From Sphingomonas radiodurans (GTDB lineage: Bacteria > Pseudomonadota > Alphaproteobacteria > Sphingomonadales > Sphingomonadaceae), in contig NZ_CP086594.1 in NCBI RefSeq assembly GCF_020866845.1, forward strand, positions 930,001-994,000: a stretch of DNA of 64,000 bases. The letters run 5' to 3'. The notes under the pieces are model-generated. The model ran no database searches and was not told where the DNA came from. It saw only the letters and a list, made by a program, of their open reading frames with translations. The translations under genes were made by a program, and so were the position numbers. Shown here piece by piece: positions 7,917-17,814 of this stretch (within the stretch, counting starts at the first letter, position 1; every line of letters starts with the position of its first letter).

Positions 7917-10871
7917 GAGCTGCCCGCACCAGTATTCCCGTCATAGGTGATCGCGAACGGCGGATCGGTGTCGAACAAATTCTTCACGCCCACCGTCATG
8001 CGGAAACCCTCGATCCCGGTGAACGCGACCGTCGCATTGTAGATGATGTAATTGTCGACCCGCGCGTTGAAATCCGGCCGCGTGATCGCGCCCGATGCGA
8101 TCCCCGGCAGCGCCTGGTTCTTGTATCCGTTGCGGAAGATCTGCGTCACCGACAGCAGGAAATCGTCGTTCTGGTAGCTGACGAACGCATTGTGCTTCCA
8201 GCGCAGCGCCAGGTCACCCGCAAAGGTGAAGGTGCCGATCAGGCTCGGGCCATAGGCGGCGGTCGGCGTCAGCTTCTCGCGCCGCTTGAGCAGATACGTC
8301 CCGTCGAGCCCGGCCAGGAACTGCCCGCCCGCCGCATTCACGCCGCCGCGCAGCGCCACTTCCAGCCCCTGCGACCGGCGTGAGCCGGCATTGATCCAGC
8401 GATTGTCGATCACGTCGATCTCGCCCGTCGCGTCGCGGATGAAGCGATCCGGGAACAGCGCCGCATTCTCGATCAGCTGCCGCAGCGTCAGTGTCTGGAT
8501 CGTATTGTCGACGTTGATCGTCCACCAGTCGATCGAAGCGCTGAACAGCGGCGCCGGCTGGAACACCAGCCCCAAGTTGAACTGCTTGGCCGTCTCCGGC
8601 CCCAGCTGCAGATTGCCGCCGGTGTTGATCGTCGGGCGGATGATCGCGCACGCCGGGTTCGTCGTGTTGGGCACCCCGCCCGGGCAGCGCACCGGATCGG
8701 CCAGGTCGCTGCCCGAATAAGGCGATTCGGTCACCCCGTTGAAGATCTGGTTGAACGCCGGCACGCGGAAGCTGGTATTGTACGATCCGCGGAACATGAT
8801 CGCGTCGATCGGTTGGAAGCGGAACGCCATCTTCGGGTTCGTCGTCGTGCCGAAGCCGGTGTAATCGTCGATCCGCACCGCGCCGGTGATGTCGATCATC
8901 TCGCCCAGCGGCACCAGCACTTCGGCATAGGCAGCCTTCACGTCGCGGTTGACGCTGTCGAGCGCGTTCACATTGTCGAACGCCGCGTTGAAGATCGTCG
9001 GTGCGGTCGCGAGCGCCGCGTTCGAGCCGTTGAACGAATAGGTCTCGCGGCGATAACGCGCCCACCGCGAGCTGCACGTCGCGCCCCAAGAAGCCGAACA
9101 GCGCGCCCGAGACCGACGCGTCAAACTGCTTGATCTCGTATTTGCCGCCATACAGCGTCGTGCCGTCGGCCGAGACCGCGTCGAGTGCGGCCAGCCCCTC
9201 GGCGCTTTGGTTCAGCGTGAAGGGATTGATCAGCCCGCTATTCAGCACGCCGACGAGCCCCGGCGCGGTCGCCCCCGGCGCGATCGGCGCGTTGGTATCG
9301 GGCGTGCCGTTCCCCAGCGTGCCGCGGAAATGATAGCCGGTGCTCAGCACCGACGATGCCTCGCTCTTGGCGTAGGACGCACCCGCGCGATAATCCCAGC
9401 CGGTCCACAACGGGCCTTCCAGCGCCGCGGCGACGCGCAGCGTATCGACGTCGGTCTCGTATTCGCGCACGTCGCACGCGATGCAGCGGTAGCGATAGCC
9501 GATCGGCTTGCCGTAATTCGCCGCCACCGCCGGAAATTGCGCGACGATCGCGTTGTACACCTGATTGTACACCGCACGCGTGCGGTCGTTGAGCGGGAAC
9601 GCCACCGGCAGCGCGCCGGTGGTGCTCGTCGTATTGCCGCTGATCTGGTTGTTCGAGAAGCTCTTGGCCGATTTCGCGCTCGATCCCGTCACCTCGACCG
9701 AGAATTCATGCGACTCGCCCAGCCGCACCGCGCCGCGCGCATAATAGGTCAGCGTCTCGATCGGCTGCTGGATCACCGCCGCACGGCCCGTATCCCACGA
9801 ACAGGCGAAGCGCGCCGAGGGCACGTTCCACAATTGCTCGTCATACGCCATGCCGCCATCGACCGAGCCGCACCCCGCGCCGCCCGGCAGGTCGAGCACG
9901 TTGATCCCGCCCGTCGCCGCGATCGTCGTGCCCGGGATGAACAGCCCCGGCAGCACCGTCGCGCTCGTCGTCCCGCCCAGCAGCGTCCCGCTCGGGAAGA
10001 AGCTCGCGCTCGGGTTCAGCGGAAAGGCGGTCGCGATCGGCGTGCCGCGCGTATCGACCGAAAGCCCGCGATTGGGCTGGTTGCCATTGACGAAGCTGCG
10101 GTCGTTCCCGCGCAGGATCTGGTTCCACGAATAAGACGCCGACGCCATGACGTTGAAGCCTTGGTCGTCCATGTCACCGTAGCCGGCGATCCCCGACACG
10201 CGATAAATATTGCCGTCGCCTTGCTCGGTCACGTCGGTGAAGCCCTGCAGCCCCAGACCCTTATATTCCTTGTAGGTGATGAAGTTGATCACCCCGCCGA
10301 CCGCATCGGTGCCGTAGATCGCCGACGCGCCGTCCTTCAGCACTTCGACGCGCTCGATCGCCGCGAACGGCACTTGGTTCACGTCGACCGCGCCGCCGGT
10401 CAGCCCGTGCGCGGCGAGCCGCCTTCCGTTCAGCAGCACCAGCGTCGATGCCGCGCCCTGCCCGCGCAAATTTGCCGCCGACAGCCCGTTGGTGCCGCGC
10501 TGCGCGCCCGACGTGACATCGCCGTTCGACGCCAGATTGTCCGCGCCGGTGCCATTCGTCGACAGGAAACTGATCAGCTGCTCGGGATTGCTGATCGAAT
10601 TGCGCCCCAGCTCCTGCGTCGTAATGATCTGCAGCGGCAGCGCGCTGCGGTTCGGATCCTGCCGGATGCGCGATCCGGTGACCATGATGTCACCGCCCGC
10701 CTCGGGCTCGCCGGTCAGCGTCGCATCGCTGGTCGGCGTCGCCGCTCCGGTCGCCGTCGCCGCCTCGGGCGTGCTGCCGATCTTCGCCTGCCCCGCCGCA
10801 ACCCCCGGCACCAACGCCGCCAGCGCAACACCCGACGCCAGAATCCCTCGCACAGCCCCACGCTTGATCAT
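7850..10871 (-). pseudogene. TonB-dependent receptor, interrupted by a frameshift
   Basis: The locus encodes an outer-membrane TonB-dependent receptor of about 1000 residues in two frames. The first part (10871 to about 9060) has a signal peptide (MIKRGAVRGILASGVALAA), the plug domain with IMVTGSRIR, NLRGQGAASTLVLLNGRR and VEVLKDGASAIYGTDAVGGV, and the start of the barrel. Near 9054-9060 the frame is lost after DVQLAVGA. The barrel resumes one frame away at YRRETYSFNG and runs intact to the C-terminal aromatic residue in ETKF. Family comparison predicts a sequence like GAEYRRE at the joint, so two bases seem to be missing (or one is extra). No other lesion is visible. It is either a recent pseudogene or a sequencing error. 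Confidence 0.85.
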
Positions 10872-11032
10872 GTAACCCCCCGGTCCACCGCTCCCCCGCG
10901 GCGTGACGCGGATTAGCAACCAGAATGTCATCGAACGGCAAGAGACTATTCGCGCCGTTACAATATATTTCTGCCGACGTGGCGCGGAAGGTACACCCGA
11001 ACCGCAAGCTCGCCACGGTGGCCGGAGACCAT

Positions 11033-11119
11033 CCCTCGATACGGGCTCTCGCCGCGCCTGTCCTGAGCGCCTGCCTGGCAGGCAGTCGAAGGGCTCGATC
11101 CCTACTCGGGACGAACGGT
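11033..11119. repeat. Dispersed palindromic intergenic repeat, family B
   Basis: This is the second copy of the CGTTCG-type element. It starts with CCCTCGATACGGGCTCTCG, carries GCCTGTCCTGAGCGC and a perfect CTGCCTGGCAGGCAG hairpin, and ends with CTCGGGACGAACGG. It lies in the 321-base gap between the divergent TonB-receptor and permease genes. The rest of that gap presumably holds both promoters. No coding frame with support was seen there. Confidence 0.7.
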
Positions 11120-11192
11120 GATTGGAGTTCCAAGCCAGTCGAACCCTCGCCCCATTGACGCCGCCCGCCCCGCCTCCAACAACCACCCGCCA

Positions 11193-12677
11193 ATGCACGC
11201 CCCCGCTCCACCCACCACTCACCCCCCAAGCCGCACCGCGTCACTCGCGCTCTTCGGCCTCCTCGGCTTCGCCTCGGGGCTGCCGTTCTTCATGTTCACC
11301 ACCGTCCTCGCGCTCCGGCTGCAGGCGCATGGCGTTGGCGTGGTGGTGATCGGCTTCTTCGCCTGGATCGCGCTGCTGCCGACGATGAAATTCCTGTGGG
11401 CGCCTTTGCTCGATCGCCTGTCGGTGCCCGGCTTCGCGCGCTTCTGGGGCCAGCGCCGCGGGTGGCTGATGCTGGCGCAGCTCGGGATCGCCGCCTCGCT
11501 CGCCGCGATGGCGTTCACCAGCGACGATCGCAGCCTGCCGCTCACCGCGCTGCTCGCCACTTCGCTCGCCTTCTGGACGACGACGCTCGAAGTCGCGGCG
11601 GATGCGTGGCGCATCATCCTCTATCCCGGCAAGGCCGCGCAGGGCCCGGTCGTCGCGGCGAGCGTGTGGGGTTATCGCACCGCGATGGTCGCCGCAGGCA
11701 GCGGCGCGCTGATCGTCGCCGATGGCCAGGGCTGGACCGCCGCGTACCTGCTGATCGCGCTCGCCGCGCTCGCGCCCTTTCCCTTGCTCGCCGCCATGGC
11801 ACCCGAGCCGAATGCCCGCGGCGGGCGCACGACCGCGCTGATCACCGGGATCGCAACCAGCATCGCGATCCTGCTTGGCGTCGCGCTGGCAATCGCCGCG
11901 ATCGGCTGGCTGCTGCTCGCCGCCGCCGGGGCGCTCGGCATCGGCGCGGGCAGCAACGTCACGCCGGTGGTGCTCGGTCTGTGCCTCATCCCCTTCGTCG
12001 CGCTCGCGATCGCGCTGCCGTATATCCGCCGCGCGCCCGCCGATGCGCCGATCCGCCGATCCGCCGTTACCGGGCCATACGTCGATATCTTCTGGCGCTA
12101 CGGCACTGGCGTGCTGGCGCTGCTCGCCTTCGTGTCGCTGTACCGGATGGGTGACGTGCTCGCGCTCACGCTCGCCAAGCCGCTCGTCGCCTCGCTCGGC
12201 TATTCCCTGCGCGCGATCGGCATTGCCGATGGCGCGGTCGCGCTGGGCGCAAGCATGCTCGGCGTCGCCGCGGGCGGGCTGATGGCGGCGCGCGCGCCGC
12301 TCGGGCGCACGCTGGCGCTCGGCGCGATCCTCGCCGCGCTCGGCAATTGGGGCTTCGTGTGGCTCGCGCACCGCCCGCCAGCCAGCCTCGCGCTATACCT
12401 CGCCACCTTCGCCGACCAGTTCGGCAACGGCTTCGCGGGCGCGGCCTTCGTCGTGTACCTCTCGCTGCCGGTGAACCCGCGCCATCCCGGCGCGCAATAT
12501 GCGCTGCTGTCGGGCTTCGCCTTTCTGCTGCCGCGGCTGCTCGGCGGCGCGTCGGGCTCGATCGTCGCGCAGCACGGCTATGATCGCTTCTTCCTCCTCT
12601 CGGGCGCGCTGAGCCTCGCCGCGCTCCCGCTGCTGCCGATCGTCGTGCGGCTGCGCCCGCGCCCAGAGGACGCATGA
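11193..12677 (+). CDS. MFS permease, AmpG-like muropeptide transporter
   Basis: A 494-residue inner-membrane transporter with about 12-14 helices. The N-terminal part matches AmpG: LFGLLGFASGLPFFMF, then LPTMKFLWAPLLDRL and GQRRGWLMLAQLGI. AmpG imports GlcNAc-anhydroMurNAc peptides released from the cell wall for recycling. The ATG at 11193 is chosen, since the longer frame only adds a proline-rich stretch. The stop overlaps the start of the next gene (a serine hydrolase) by four bases (ATGA), so the two are translationally coupled. The neighbouring DacB and D-aminoacylase genes fit a role with muropeptides, although the subfamily also includes siderophore- and acetyl-CoA-type carriers. Confidence 0.85.
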   Translation: MHAPAPPTTHPPSRTASLALFGLLGFASGLPFFMFTTVLALRLQAHGVGVVVIGFFAWIALLPTMKFLWAPLLDRLSVPGFARFWGQRRGWLMLAQLGIAASLAAMAFTSDDRSLPLTALLATSLAFWTTTLEVAADAWRIILYPGKAAQGPVVAASVWGYRTAMVAAGSGALIVADGQGWTAAYLLIALAALAPFPLLAAMAPEPNARGGRTTALITGIATSIAILLGVALAIAAIGWLLLAAAGALGIGAGSNVTPVVLGLCLIPFVALAIALPYIRRAPADAPIRRSAVTGPYVDIFWRYGTGVLALLAFVSLYRMGDVLALTLAKPLVASLGYSLRAIGIADGAVALGASMLGVAAGGLMAARAPLGRTLALGAILAALGNWGFVWLAHRPPASLALYLATFADQFGNGFAGAAFVVYLSLPVNPRHPGAQYALLSGFAFLLPRLLGGASGSIVAQHGYDRFFLLSGALSLAALPLLPIVVRLRPRPEDA

Positions 12678-13690
12678 TCGACGAACTCGCCACCCGCGCC
12701 TTCGCCCCCGCCGCCGCGGCGGTTGCCGACGGCCGCCTGCCCGGCGCCGCGCTCGGCGTGGTGACCCGCGATGGCGCGCGCGCCATGCGCCTCGCCGGTC
12801 ACGCGACGCTGCTGCCAACCCCCGAGCCGCTCACCCGCGCGCACTGGTTCGACCTCGCCTCACTCACGAAAGTGATCGCGACGACCCCGATGATCCTGTC
12901 GCTGGCGGCACGCGGCCGCCTCGATCTCGATGCACCGCTGATCACCGCCATCCCGGATCTGCGCCAATACGACATCGACGGCGCCCCCGAACGCCGCCTA
13001 ACCTTCCGCGATTGCCTCGCGCACCGCACGCATTTGCCCGCGGTCACGCCGATCTACACCTATGGCGACGATCCCGCCCGGCTCCGCGCGTTCGTCCTCC
13101 AGCGCGAATGGCGCGCCGGGCCGCCGGTCTATTCGGACATCAACTTCATCCTGCTCGGCATCGCGATCGAGCGGCTGACCGGCGCCGGGCTGGATAGCTG
13201 GCCGCTCGGCGCCGGCCTGTCCTACGGCCCGCCTTCAGGCCCCGCGGTCGCGACCGAAGCCTGCCCCTGGCGCGGCCGGTTGCTGAAGGGCGAAGTCCAT
13301 GACGAGAACGCCGCCGCGCTCGGCGGCGCCACCGGCCACGCCGGCCTCTTCGGCACGATCGATGGCGTGCTCGATTTCGCCGCCGCCACACTCGCGAACC
13401 GACCGCGCGAGGTCCGCGAAGAAGTCGCCCGCAACCGCACCTGCGGCTGGGAGCTGCGCCACCCCGGCTGGTCGGGCGGCGACGCCTGCGCGCCCGGCAC
13501 GATCGGCCACACCGGTTTCACCGGCACCGGGCTTTGGATCGACTTCACGCGCGACCTCGCCTGGACGTTGTTGACGAACCGCGTTCACCCGACCCGCCAT
13601 CGCGAAAGCGGCATCTTCGCGGTGCGTCCCGCAACCGGCGACGCGCTGATCGCGGCATTCGACGCGGCAAACCCTATGGTGCGCCGTTAA
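12674..13690 (+). CDS. Serine hydrolase, beta-lactamase fold, coupled to the AmpG-like permease
   Basis: A 338-residue beta-lactamase-fold hydrolase. The catalytic SxxK is SLTK in DLASLTKVIATTP (about residue 60). The second motif is YSD in VYSDINFILLG, and the KTG-equivalent is HTG in IGHTGFTGTG. There is no signal peptide, so it should act in the cytoplasm on what the coupled permease brings in. Similar enzymes hydrolyse D-amino-acid peptides or esters. The final TAA shares the four bases TTAA with the stop of the convergent dacB gene. Confidence 0.88.
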   Translation: MIDELATRAFAPAAAAVADGRLPGAALGVVTRDGARAMRLAGHATLLPTPEPLTRAHWFDLASLTKVIATTPMILSLAARGRLDLDAPLITAIPDLRQYDIDGAPERRLTFRDCLAHRTHLPAVTPIYTYGDDPARLRAFVLQREWRAGPPVYSDINFILLGIAIERLTGAGLDSWPLGAGLSYGPPSGPAVATEACPWRGRLLKGEVHDENAAALGGATGHAGLFGTIDGVLDFAAATLANRPREVREEVARNRTCGWELRHPGWSGGDACAPGTIGHTGFTGTGLWIDFTRDLAWTLLTNRVHPTRHRESGIFAVRPATGDALIAAFDAANPMVRR

Positions 13691-15060
13691 TGCCCCGCGG
13701 CAATGGACAAAATCGTGTCGCTCAATTGGAGGGTGACCCCGATATCCCCCGGCATATCCCCGGCATAGATCGCGAAAACCAGCGTCGCGCCGCTCTTCGC
13801 CGTCATATAGCCCGCCAGCGCATTCGCCCCGTTGAGCGTCCCCGTCTTGGCGAATAATTTCCCTTCCAATGCCGTCCCGCGAAACCGGTTCCGTAACGTC
13901 CCGTCCACACCCGCCACCGGCAGCGTAGCCCGAAACGCCTCGCCCCACGGCCGCCCGGCCGCCCATCGCAGCAAGGTCACCATCGCCCGCGGGCTCACCC
14001 GATTATAGGTCGACATCCCCGAACCGTCCGACACATCCCACGCCGCCCGCGCCACTCCGGCACGCGCCATGACGCGCTCCACGGTCGTGATACCACTTGC
14101 GATCGATCCGTTGCCGAGCCGTCTAAGCATCAGATCCGCATGCAGATTCTGGCTCGTCTTGTTGGTCACCGCGATGTCCGCGAGCAACGGCGGCGGTACA
14201 AGCCGGGTGAGCGTCGGCACCTCCGGCACCGCCGCCACCCGCGCCCACGGTAAATCCCCCGCGCCAAGCCGCCGATGCCGCACCCCCACGTCGCCCGTCA
14301 CCCGCACCCCACGCGCGAGCAGCATCCCCGCAAACCGCCACGCCGCCCGATGCGCCGGATCGTCGATCGACGTCCGCAACCGTACCGTCGCCGCCCCGAC
14401 AGCGACCGTCCCAGTCACCCGCACAACCCGAGCATTAGGCGCGCGATCGATCTCCAGCGCTGTCTTCCCACCCGCCACCGTCGTCGCGCGGTTCTCGATC
14501 GCGTAATATCCATCGCCAGTCATCACCGGCGCCGCCCCCAGCCGCCCCGGCGTCACCATCAATATTGTCTCATTATCATCGAGCGTTAGCGCCGACGCCG
14601 CGGTTCCCGATCGCGTCGCAATATTGTTCCAGCTCATCCCGGGGCTCCAGCGCTCGTCGGGGAACGCGCTGTCGTCGCCGATCACATCGCGCACCACACG
14701 CCGCCGCGCCGCGACCGCATCCGCAAGCGTCGCGAGGCAGTCATTGACGCAATCCGCCGCACTCGACAGCCGCGCATCGCCATGCCCCACCAGCACCACG
14801 TCGCGCCCCTCGAGCCGCACCGCCGCTCCGCCCGAGGCATCCGGCGCATCCACCGCCAGCGTCTCGAACGCCGCTATCGTGGTCAGCAGCTTGGTGTTCG
14901 ACGCCGGCACGAACCGCTCGTCCGGCCGGATCGCGACGATCTCGCGCCCGTCGAGCGTCGCCACCACCAGCCCCACGCGCGTGCCCACCGGCACGTCGAT
15001 CACGGGCTCGGAAGCAGCGGTAGCGAACACCAGCACTACCGCCGCGACGGTACGCTTCAC
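13687..15060 (-). CDS. dacB: D-alanyl-D-alanine carboxypeptidase/endopeptidase (PBP4 type, family S13)
   Basis: A 457-residue penicillin-binding protein of peptidase family S13, which trims or cleaves peptidoglycan peptides in the periplasm. An N-terminal signal peptide (MKRTVAAVVLVFATAAS) is present. The three active-site motifs are SNTK in VPASNTKLLTT, SDGSG in VSDGSGMSTYNRVS, and KTG in AKTGTLNGANALAGY, in the usual S13 spacing with the extra domain between the first two. The GTG start overlaps the stop of the D-aminoacylase gene upstream (GTGA), so the two form an operon. Low-molecular-mass PBPs of this length are typical. Confidence 0.93.
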   Translation of the reverse strand: MKRTVAAVVLVFATAASEPVIDVPVGTRVGLVVATLDGREIVAIRPDERFVPASNTKLLTTIAAFETLAVDAPDASGGAAVRLEGRDVVLVGHGDARLSSAADCVNDCLATLADAVAARRRVVRDVIGDDSAFPDERWSPGMSWNNIATRSGTAASALTLDDNETILMVTPGRLGAAPVMTGDGYYAIENRATTVAGGKTALEIDRAPNARVVRVTGTVAVGAATVRLRTSIDDPAHRAAWRFAGMLLARGVRVTGDVGVRHRRLGAGDLPWARVAAVPEVPTLTRLVPPPLLADIAVTNKTSQNLHADLMLRRLGNGSIASGITTVERVMARAGVARAAWDVSDGSGMSTYNRVSPRAMVTLLRWAAGRPWGEAFRATLPVAGVDGTLRNRFRGTALEGKLFAKTGTLNGANALAGYMTAKSGATLVFAIYAGDMPGDIGVTLQLSDTILSIAAGH

Positions 15061-16610
15061 GGGCAGCGCCCCGCCGGCGGCACATGCCGCACCGCCCGCC
15101 CCGCCGCGATCCCCGTTGGCTGCCCGTCATCCACCGCCAGCTCGCCGTTGACCACCACGGTGCGCACCCCCGTCGCCAGCAATTCCGGCGACGCATAGAA
15201 GGCACGCGCGGCATAATGCTGTGGGTCGAACACCACGATGTCGGCGATCTTGCCCGGCGCGATCCGCCCGCGATCGGCAAATCCCAGCGTGTCGGCGGTC
15301 AGCGCCGTGCTGCGCTCGATGAACGCGCGCACCCCGATCACGCGACGCTCCTTGGCGTAGACGGCGTATTTCCGCGCAAAACTGCCGTAGAACCGCGGAT
15401 GACCCGCCGACGCGTCCGATCCCGTCATCACCCACGGCTGGCGCATGAAGGCATCGATGTCGCGCTCGTCCATGTTGAACGACACCACCGCCGGATCTCC
15501 CGTGCGGATCACCGCGATCGCCGCCGCGACTGGATCCCCCCCCACCGCGACCTGCGCCAGCGTGCGCCCCGCCCCCACCCCGCCAGTGATCAGCAACTTC
15601 TCCGCCCCGCCCCGCCGCTGCAGGTTCGCCCCCATCTCGCTCGTCAGCCGCTCGGCCAGCTTGGCGTCATCGAACCGCCGCAGCAACGCCGCCCGCCCGC
15701 CATCCTGCGCCCACCCCGGCACCAGCGAAGCGACAAGGCTCGTGCCCGAAGCATCATACGGATATTGATCGGCCGTAACGCGCTGCCCCCCCGCCCGCGC
15801 CGCCTCGATCATCGCAATCACCGCCGGCGCTTTGCCCCACACATCGCGCCCGAGCGCCTTGATATGGCTGATGTTAACCGGCACGCGCGCTGCCCGGCCG
15901 ATCGCCAGCGCCTCCCCGATCGCCGCCTCCACCCCGATAGAATAGGAGGATTCATCACGCACATGGCTGTCGTAGATCCCGCCGCGCGTGCCCGCCTCCG
16001 CCGCAAGCGCGTTTACTTCCGCCGTCTTCGCGAATCGCTGCGGCGCATAGAACAGTCCGGTCGAAAGCCCGATCGCGCCCGCGCACATCCCGCGTGCGAC
16101 CAGCCGCCGCATCGCTACGAGTTCGCGTGCAGTCGGTGCCCGATCCGCCGCCCCGATCACCCGCTGCCGCACCGCGCCGAACCCGACATGCGTCGCCACA
16201 TTGACGCCAATCGCCTGCATCTGCCCCAGCGTGCGCCCGACATCAGGATCGCCGCCACCATCGTTGCCGATGACGACGCTCGTCACGCCCTGCATCAGAA
16301 ACGGCAGCGCCAGCCGCGTGCGGGCATCGCTCGCAGCGAGCATCTCGCCGGCATGGGTATGCGGATCGATGAACCCCGGCGCGACGATCATCCCTCGCGC
16401 CTCGATCGTCCGCGTCGCGCGAACGGAGAGACCCGGCCCCACCGCGACGATCCGATCGCCATTGACTGCAATGTCGCCTGAAAACGGTGCCGCATCACCA
16501 GGATAGATCGTGCCACCGCGGATCAGCAGATCGACTGGCAAAGGGCGCGTCGCTCCCAACAGCACGCACGCAAGCACCGCAATCGTCAGCCGAGAAGTTC
16601 GAAGCCCCAT
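15057..16610 (-). CDS. N-acyl-D-amino-acid deacylase (D-aminoacylase), exported
   Basis: A 517-residue amidohydrolase of the D-aminoacylase family, which removes acyl groups from N-acyl-D-amino acids. A signal peptide (RLTIAVLACVLLGATRP) points to the periplasm. The family start PVDLLIRGGTIYPGD is followed by the metal motif APGFIDPHTHAGE (HxH). Other ligands lie in GLFYAPQ, DSHVRDES, NISHIKALG and MTGSDASAGHPRFYGSF. The C-terminal segment GRIAPGKIADIVVFDP is typical of the family. It is the first gene of a two-gene operon with dacB: carboxypeptidase action would release D-alanine and peptides, and this enzyme would process D-amino-acid derivatives. Confidence 0.93.
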   Translation of the reverse strand: MGLRTSRLTIAVLACVLLGATRPLPVDLLIRGGTIYPGDAAPFSGDIAVNGDRIVAVGPGLSVRATRTIEARGMIVAPGFIDPHTHAGEMLAASDARTRLALPFLMQGVTSVVIGNDGGGDPDVGRTLGQMQAIGVNVATHVGFGAVRQRVIGAADRAPTARELVAMRRLVARGMCAGAIGLSTGLFYAPQRFAKTAEVNALAAEAGTRGGIYDSHVRDESSYSIGVEAAIGEALAIGRAARVPVNISHIKALGRDVWGKAPAVIAMIEAARAGGQRVTADQYPYDASGTSLVASLVPGWAQDGGRAALLRRFDDAKLAERLTSEMGANLQRRGGAEKLLITGGVGAGRTLAQVAVGGDPVAAAIAVIRTGDPAVVSFNMDERDIDAFMRQPWVMTGSDASAGHPRFYGSFARKYAVYAKERRVIGVRAFIERSTALTADTLGFADRGRIAPGKIADIVVFDPQHYAARAFYASPELLATGVRTVVVNGELAVDDGQPTGIAAGRAVRHVPPAGRCP

Positions 16611-16676
16611 CGAACCAAGGTACAGTAATCAAGCACGATGCAAAGCGGCCCCGCCGCCCTCAAGCCAATCGCTCGA

Positions 16677-16904
16677 TTAAGCCTGAACCGCGCGCGCCTC
16701 GGCGACCCGACGCGCCCGCGCCTTAGCCGTCAGCACAATATGCCCGCGCTTTTCCTGCACCCAACCCTGCCGGGTCAGTGCCTCCATCGTGCGCGGACAA
16801 TCGCTGCGCGAGATCATCAGATGCGGTCCGGCGCAGCGTGCAGAACCCAGAATAAGTTCGAGCGTCTCGGCCGAAAGCCAAGCGCCATCGTCTTGCTGAC
16901 CCAA
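16677..16904 (-). CDS. Small hypothetical protein (75 aa)
   Basis: A short protein starting at a TTG with an AGGGGGT-like ribosome-binding site. It has a plausible small winged-helix character: a helical SAETLELILGSA part, then MEALTRQGWVQEKRGHIVLTAKARARR, which resembles recognition helix plus wing. No family is recognised. It stands alone, 67 bases from the D-aminoacylase start and 193 bases from plsC. That 193-base stretch shows only a weak hairpin (ACGGCA/TGCCGT near 16923). Confidence 0.5.
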   Translation of the reverse strand: MGQQDDGAWLSAETLELILGSARCAGPHLMISRSDCPRTMEALTRQGWVQEKRGHIVLTAKARARRVAEARAVQA

Positions 16905-17097
16905 TGCGACCCCCTACCGGGTAACGGCAATATATTTACTGCCGTAGAGTGAGCAGGACAGCACAGGGCGCGCACGTCAAGCGATTCTCTTGCGCCACAT
17001 GACTAACCGAAGTGAATCTCCGCCGAACCGTTCCATTCCGCTGCCGAAACGAGATTTCGCCGATTATTTGGCCGTTTTGTGACTTAGGCCATCCGGA

Positions 17098-17814
17098 TCA
17101 GACCATCGCGTCACCCTTCACTGGCGGCGTCAGTTCCAGCGCATTGATCGCTTCCCACACCCGCTGCTCCGCCTCGCGCCGCGGCAGGCCGGGCGGGATA
17201 ATCGCCCCAAGCTTCACCGTGACCACCCCGGGGCGCTTGGCGCCGCGCTTGGGCATCACGCGCCCACTATCCACCGCCACCGGCACCACCGGGAGGCCGA
17301 CCGCCTTGTACAGCCCGGCAAACCCCGATCGCAGCGGCGGCGTCTCGCCCGGCAGCACGCGGGTGCCCTCGGGATAGACGATCACCGAACGGCCCTGCGC
17401 GCGCAACGCCGCGCCTTCGGCCATCAGCTGTCGAAGCGCCTTCGCCGACGCCTCGCGATCGACCGACATCGATCCGTACAGCCGCGTCGCCCAGCCCCAC
17501 ATCGGGATGCGCGTCAGCTCGCGCTTCAGCACCATCGCCGGGCCGCCGAAGATCAGCTGCAGCTCGGTCGTCTCGAACATCGCCTGGTGCTTCGACACGA
17601 TCAGGAACTGCCCCTCGGGCACCACTCCCTCGATCCGCGTCGTGATGCCCAGGATGTTGCGCGCCGCCCAGCGATTGAGCTTCGCCCACAGATGCGCGTG
17701 ACGGATCACCGCACGCTGGCCGAACGGCGCAACAAACGCGACGCCGACGACGATCGGCACCGACCCAGTATAGAAGACGATTTGGTAGAGGATCGTCCGC
17801 AACCAGTCGCTCAT
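17098..17814 (-). CDS. plsC: 1-acyl-sn-glycerol-3-phosphate acyltransferase
   Basis: A 238-residue membrane-bound acyltransferase that makes phosphatidic acid from lysophosphatidate and an acyl donor. The N-terminal membrane segment is TILYQIVFYTGSVPIVVGVAF. The catalytic HX4D/E motif is KHQAMFE, and the second block is VIVYPEGTRVLPGE. The ATG at 17814 overlaps the stop of the upstream ydcF gene (ATGA), which decides the start over a longer frame. It is the last gene of a minus-strand run ftsE-ftsX-ydcF-plsC, an order common in sphingomonads, joining septal peptidoglycan control with phospholipid synthesis. Confidence 0.93.
   Translation of the reverse strand: MSDWLRTILYQIVFYTGSVPIVVGVAFVAPFGQRAVIRHAHLWAKLNRWAARNILGITTRIEGVVPEGQFLIVSKHQAMFETTELQLIFGGPAMVLKRELTRIPMWGWATRLYGSMSVDREASAKALRQLMAEGAALRAQGRSVIVYPEGTRVLPGETPPLRSGFAGLYKAVGLPVVPVAVDSGRVMPKRGAKRPGVVTVKLGAIIPPGLPRREAEQRVWEAINALELTPPVKGDAMV

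Noticed and set aside
9207..10916. A 569-residue plus-strand frame opposite the TonB receptor
   Set aside because: Shadow frame of low-complexity arginine-rich sequence; the receptor has clear plug and barrel motifs on the other strand.
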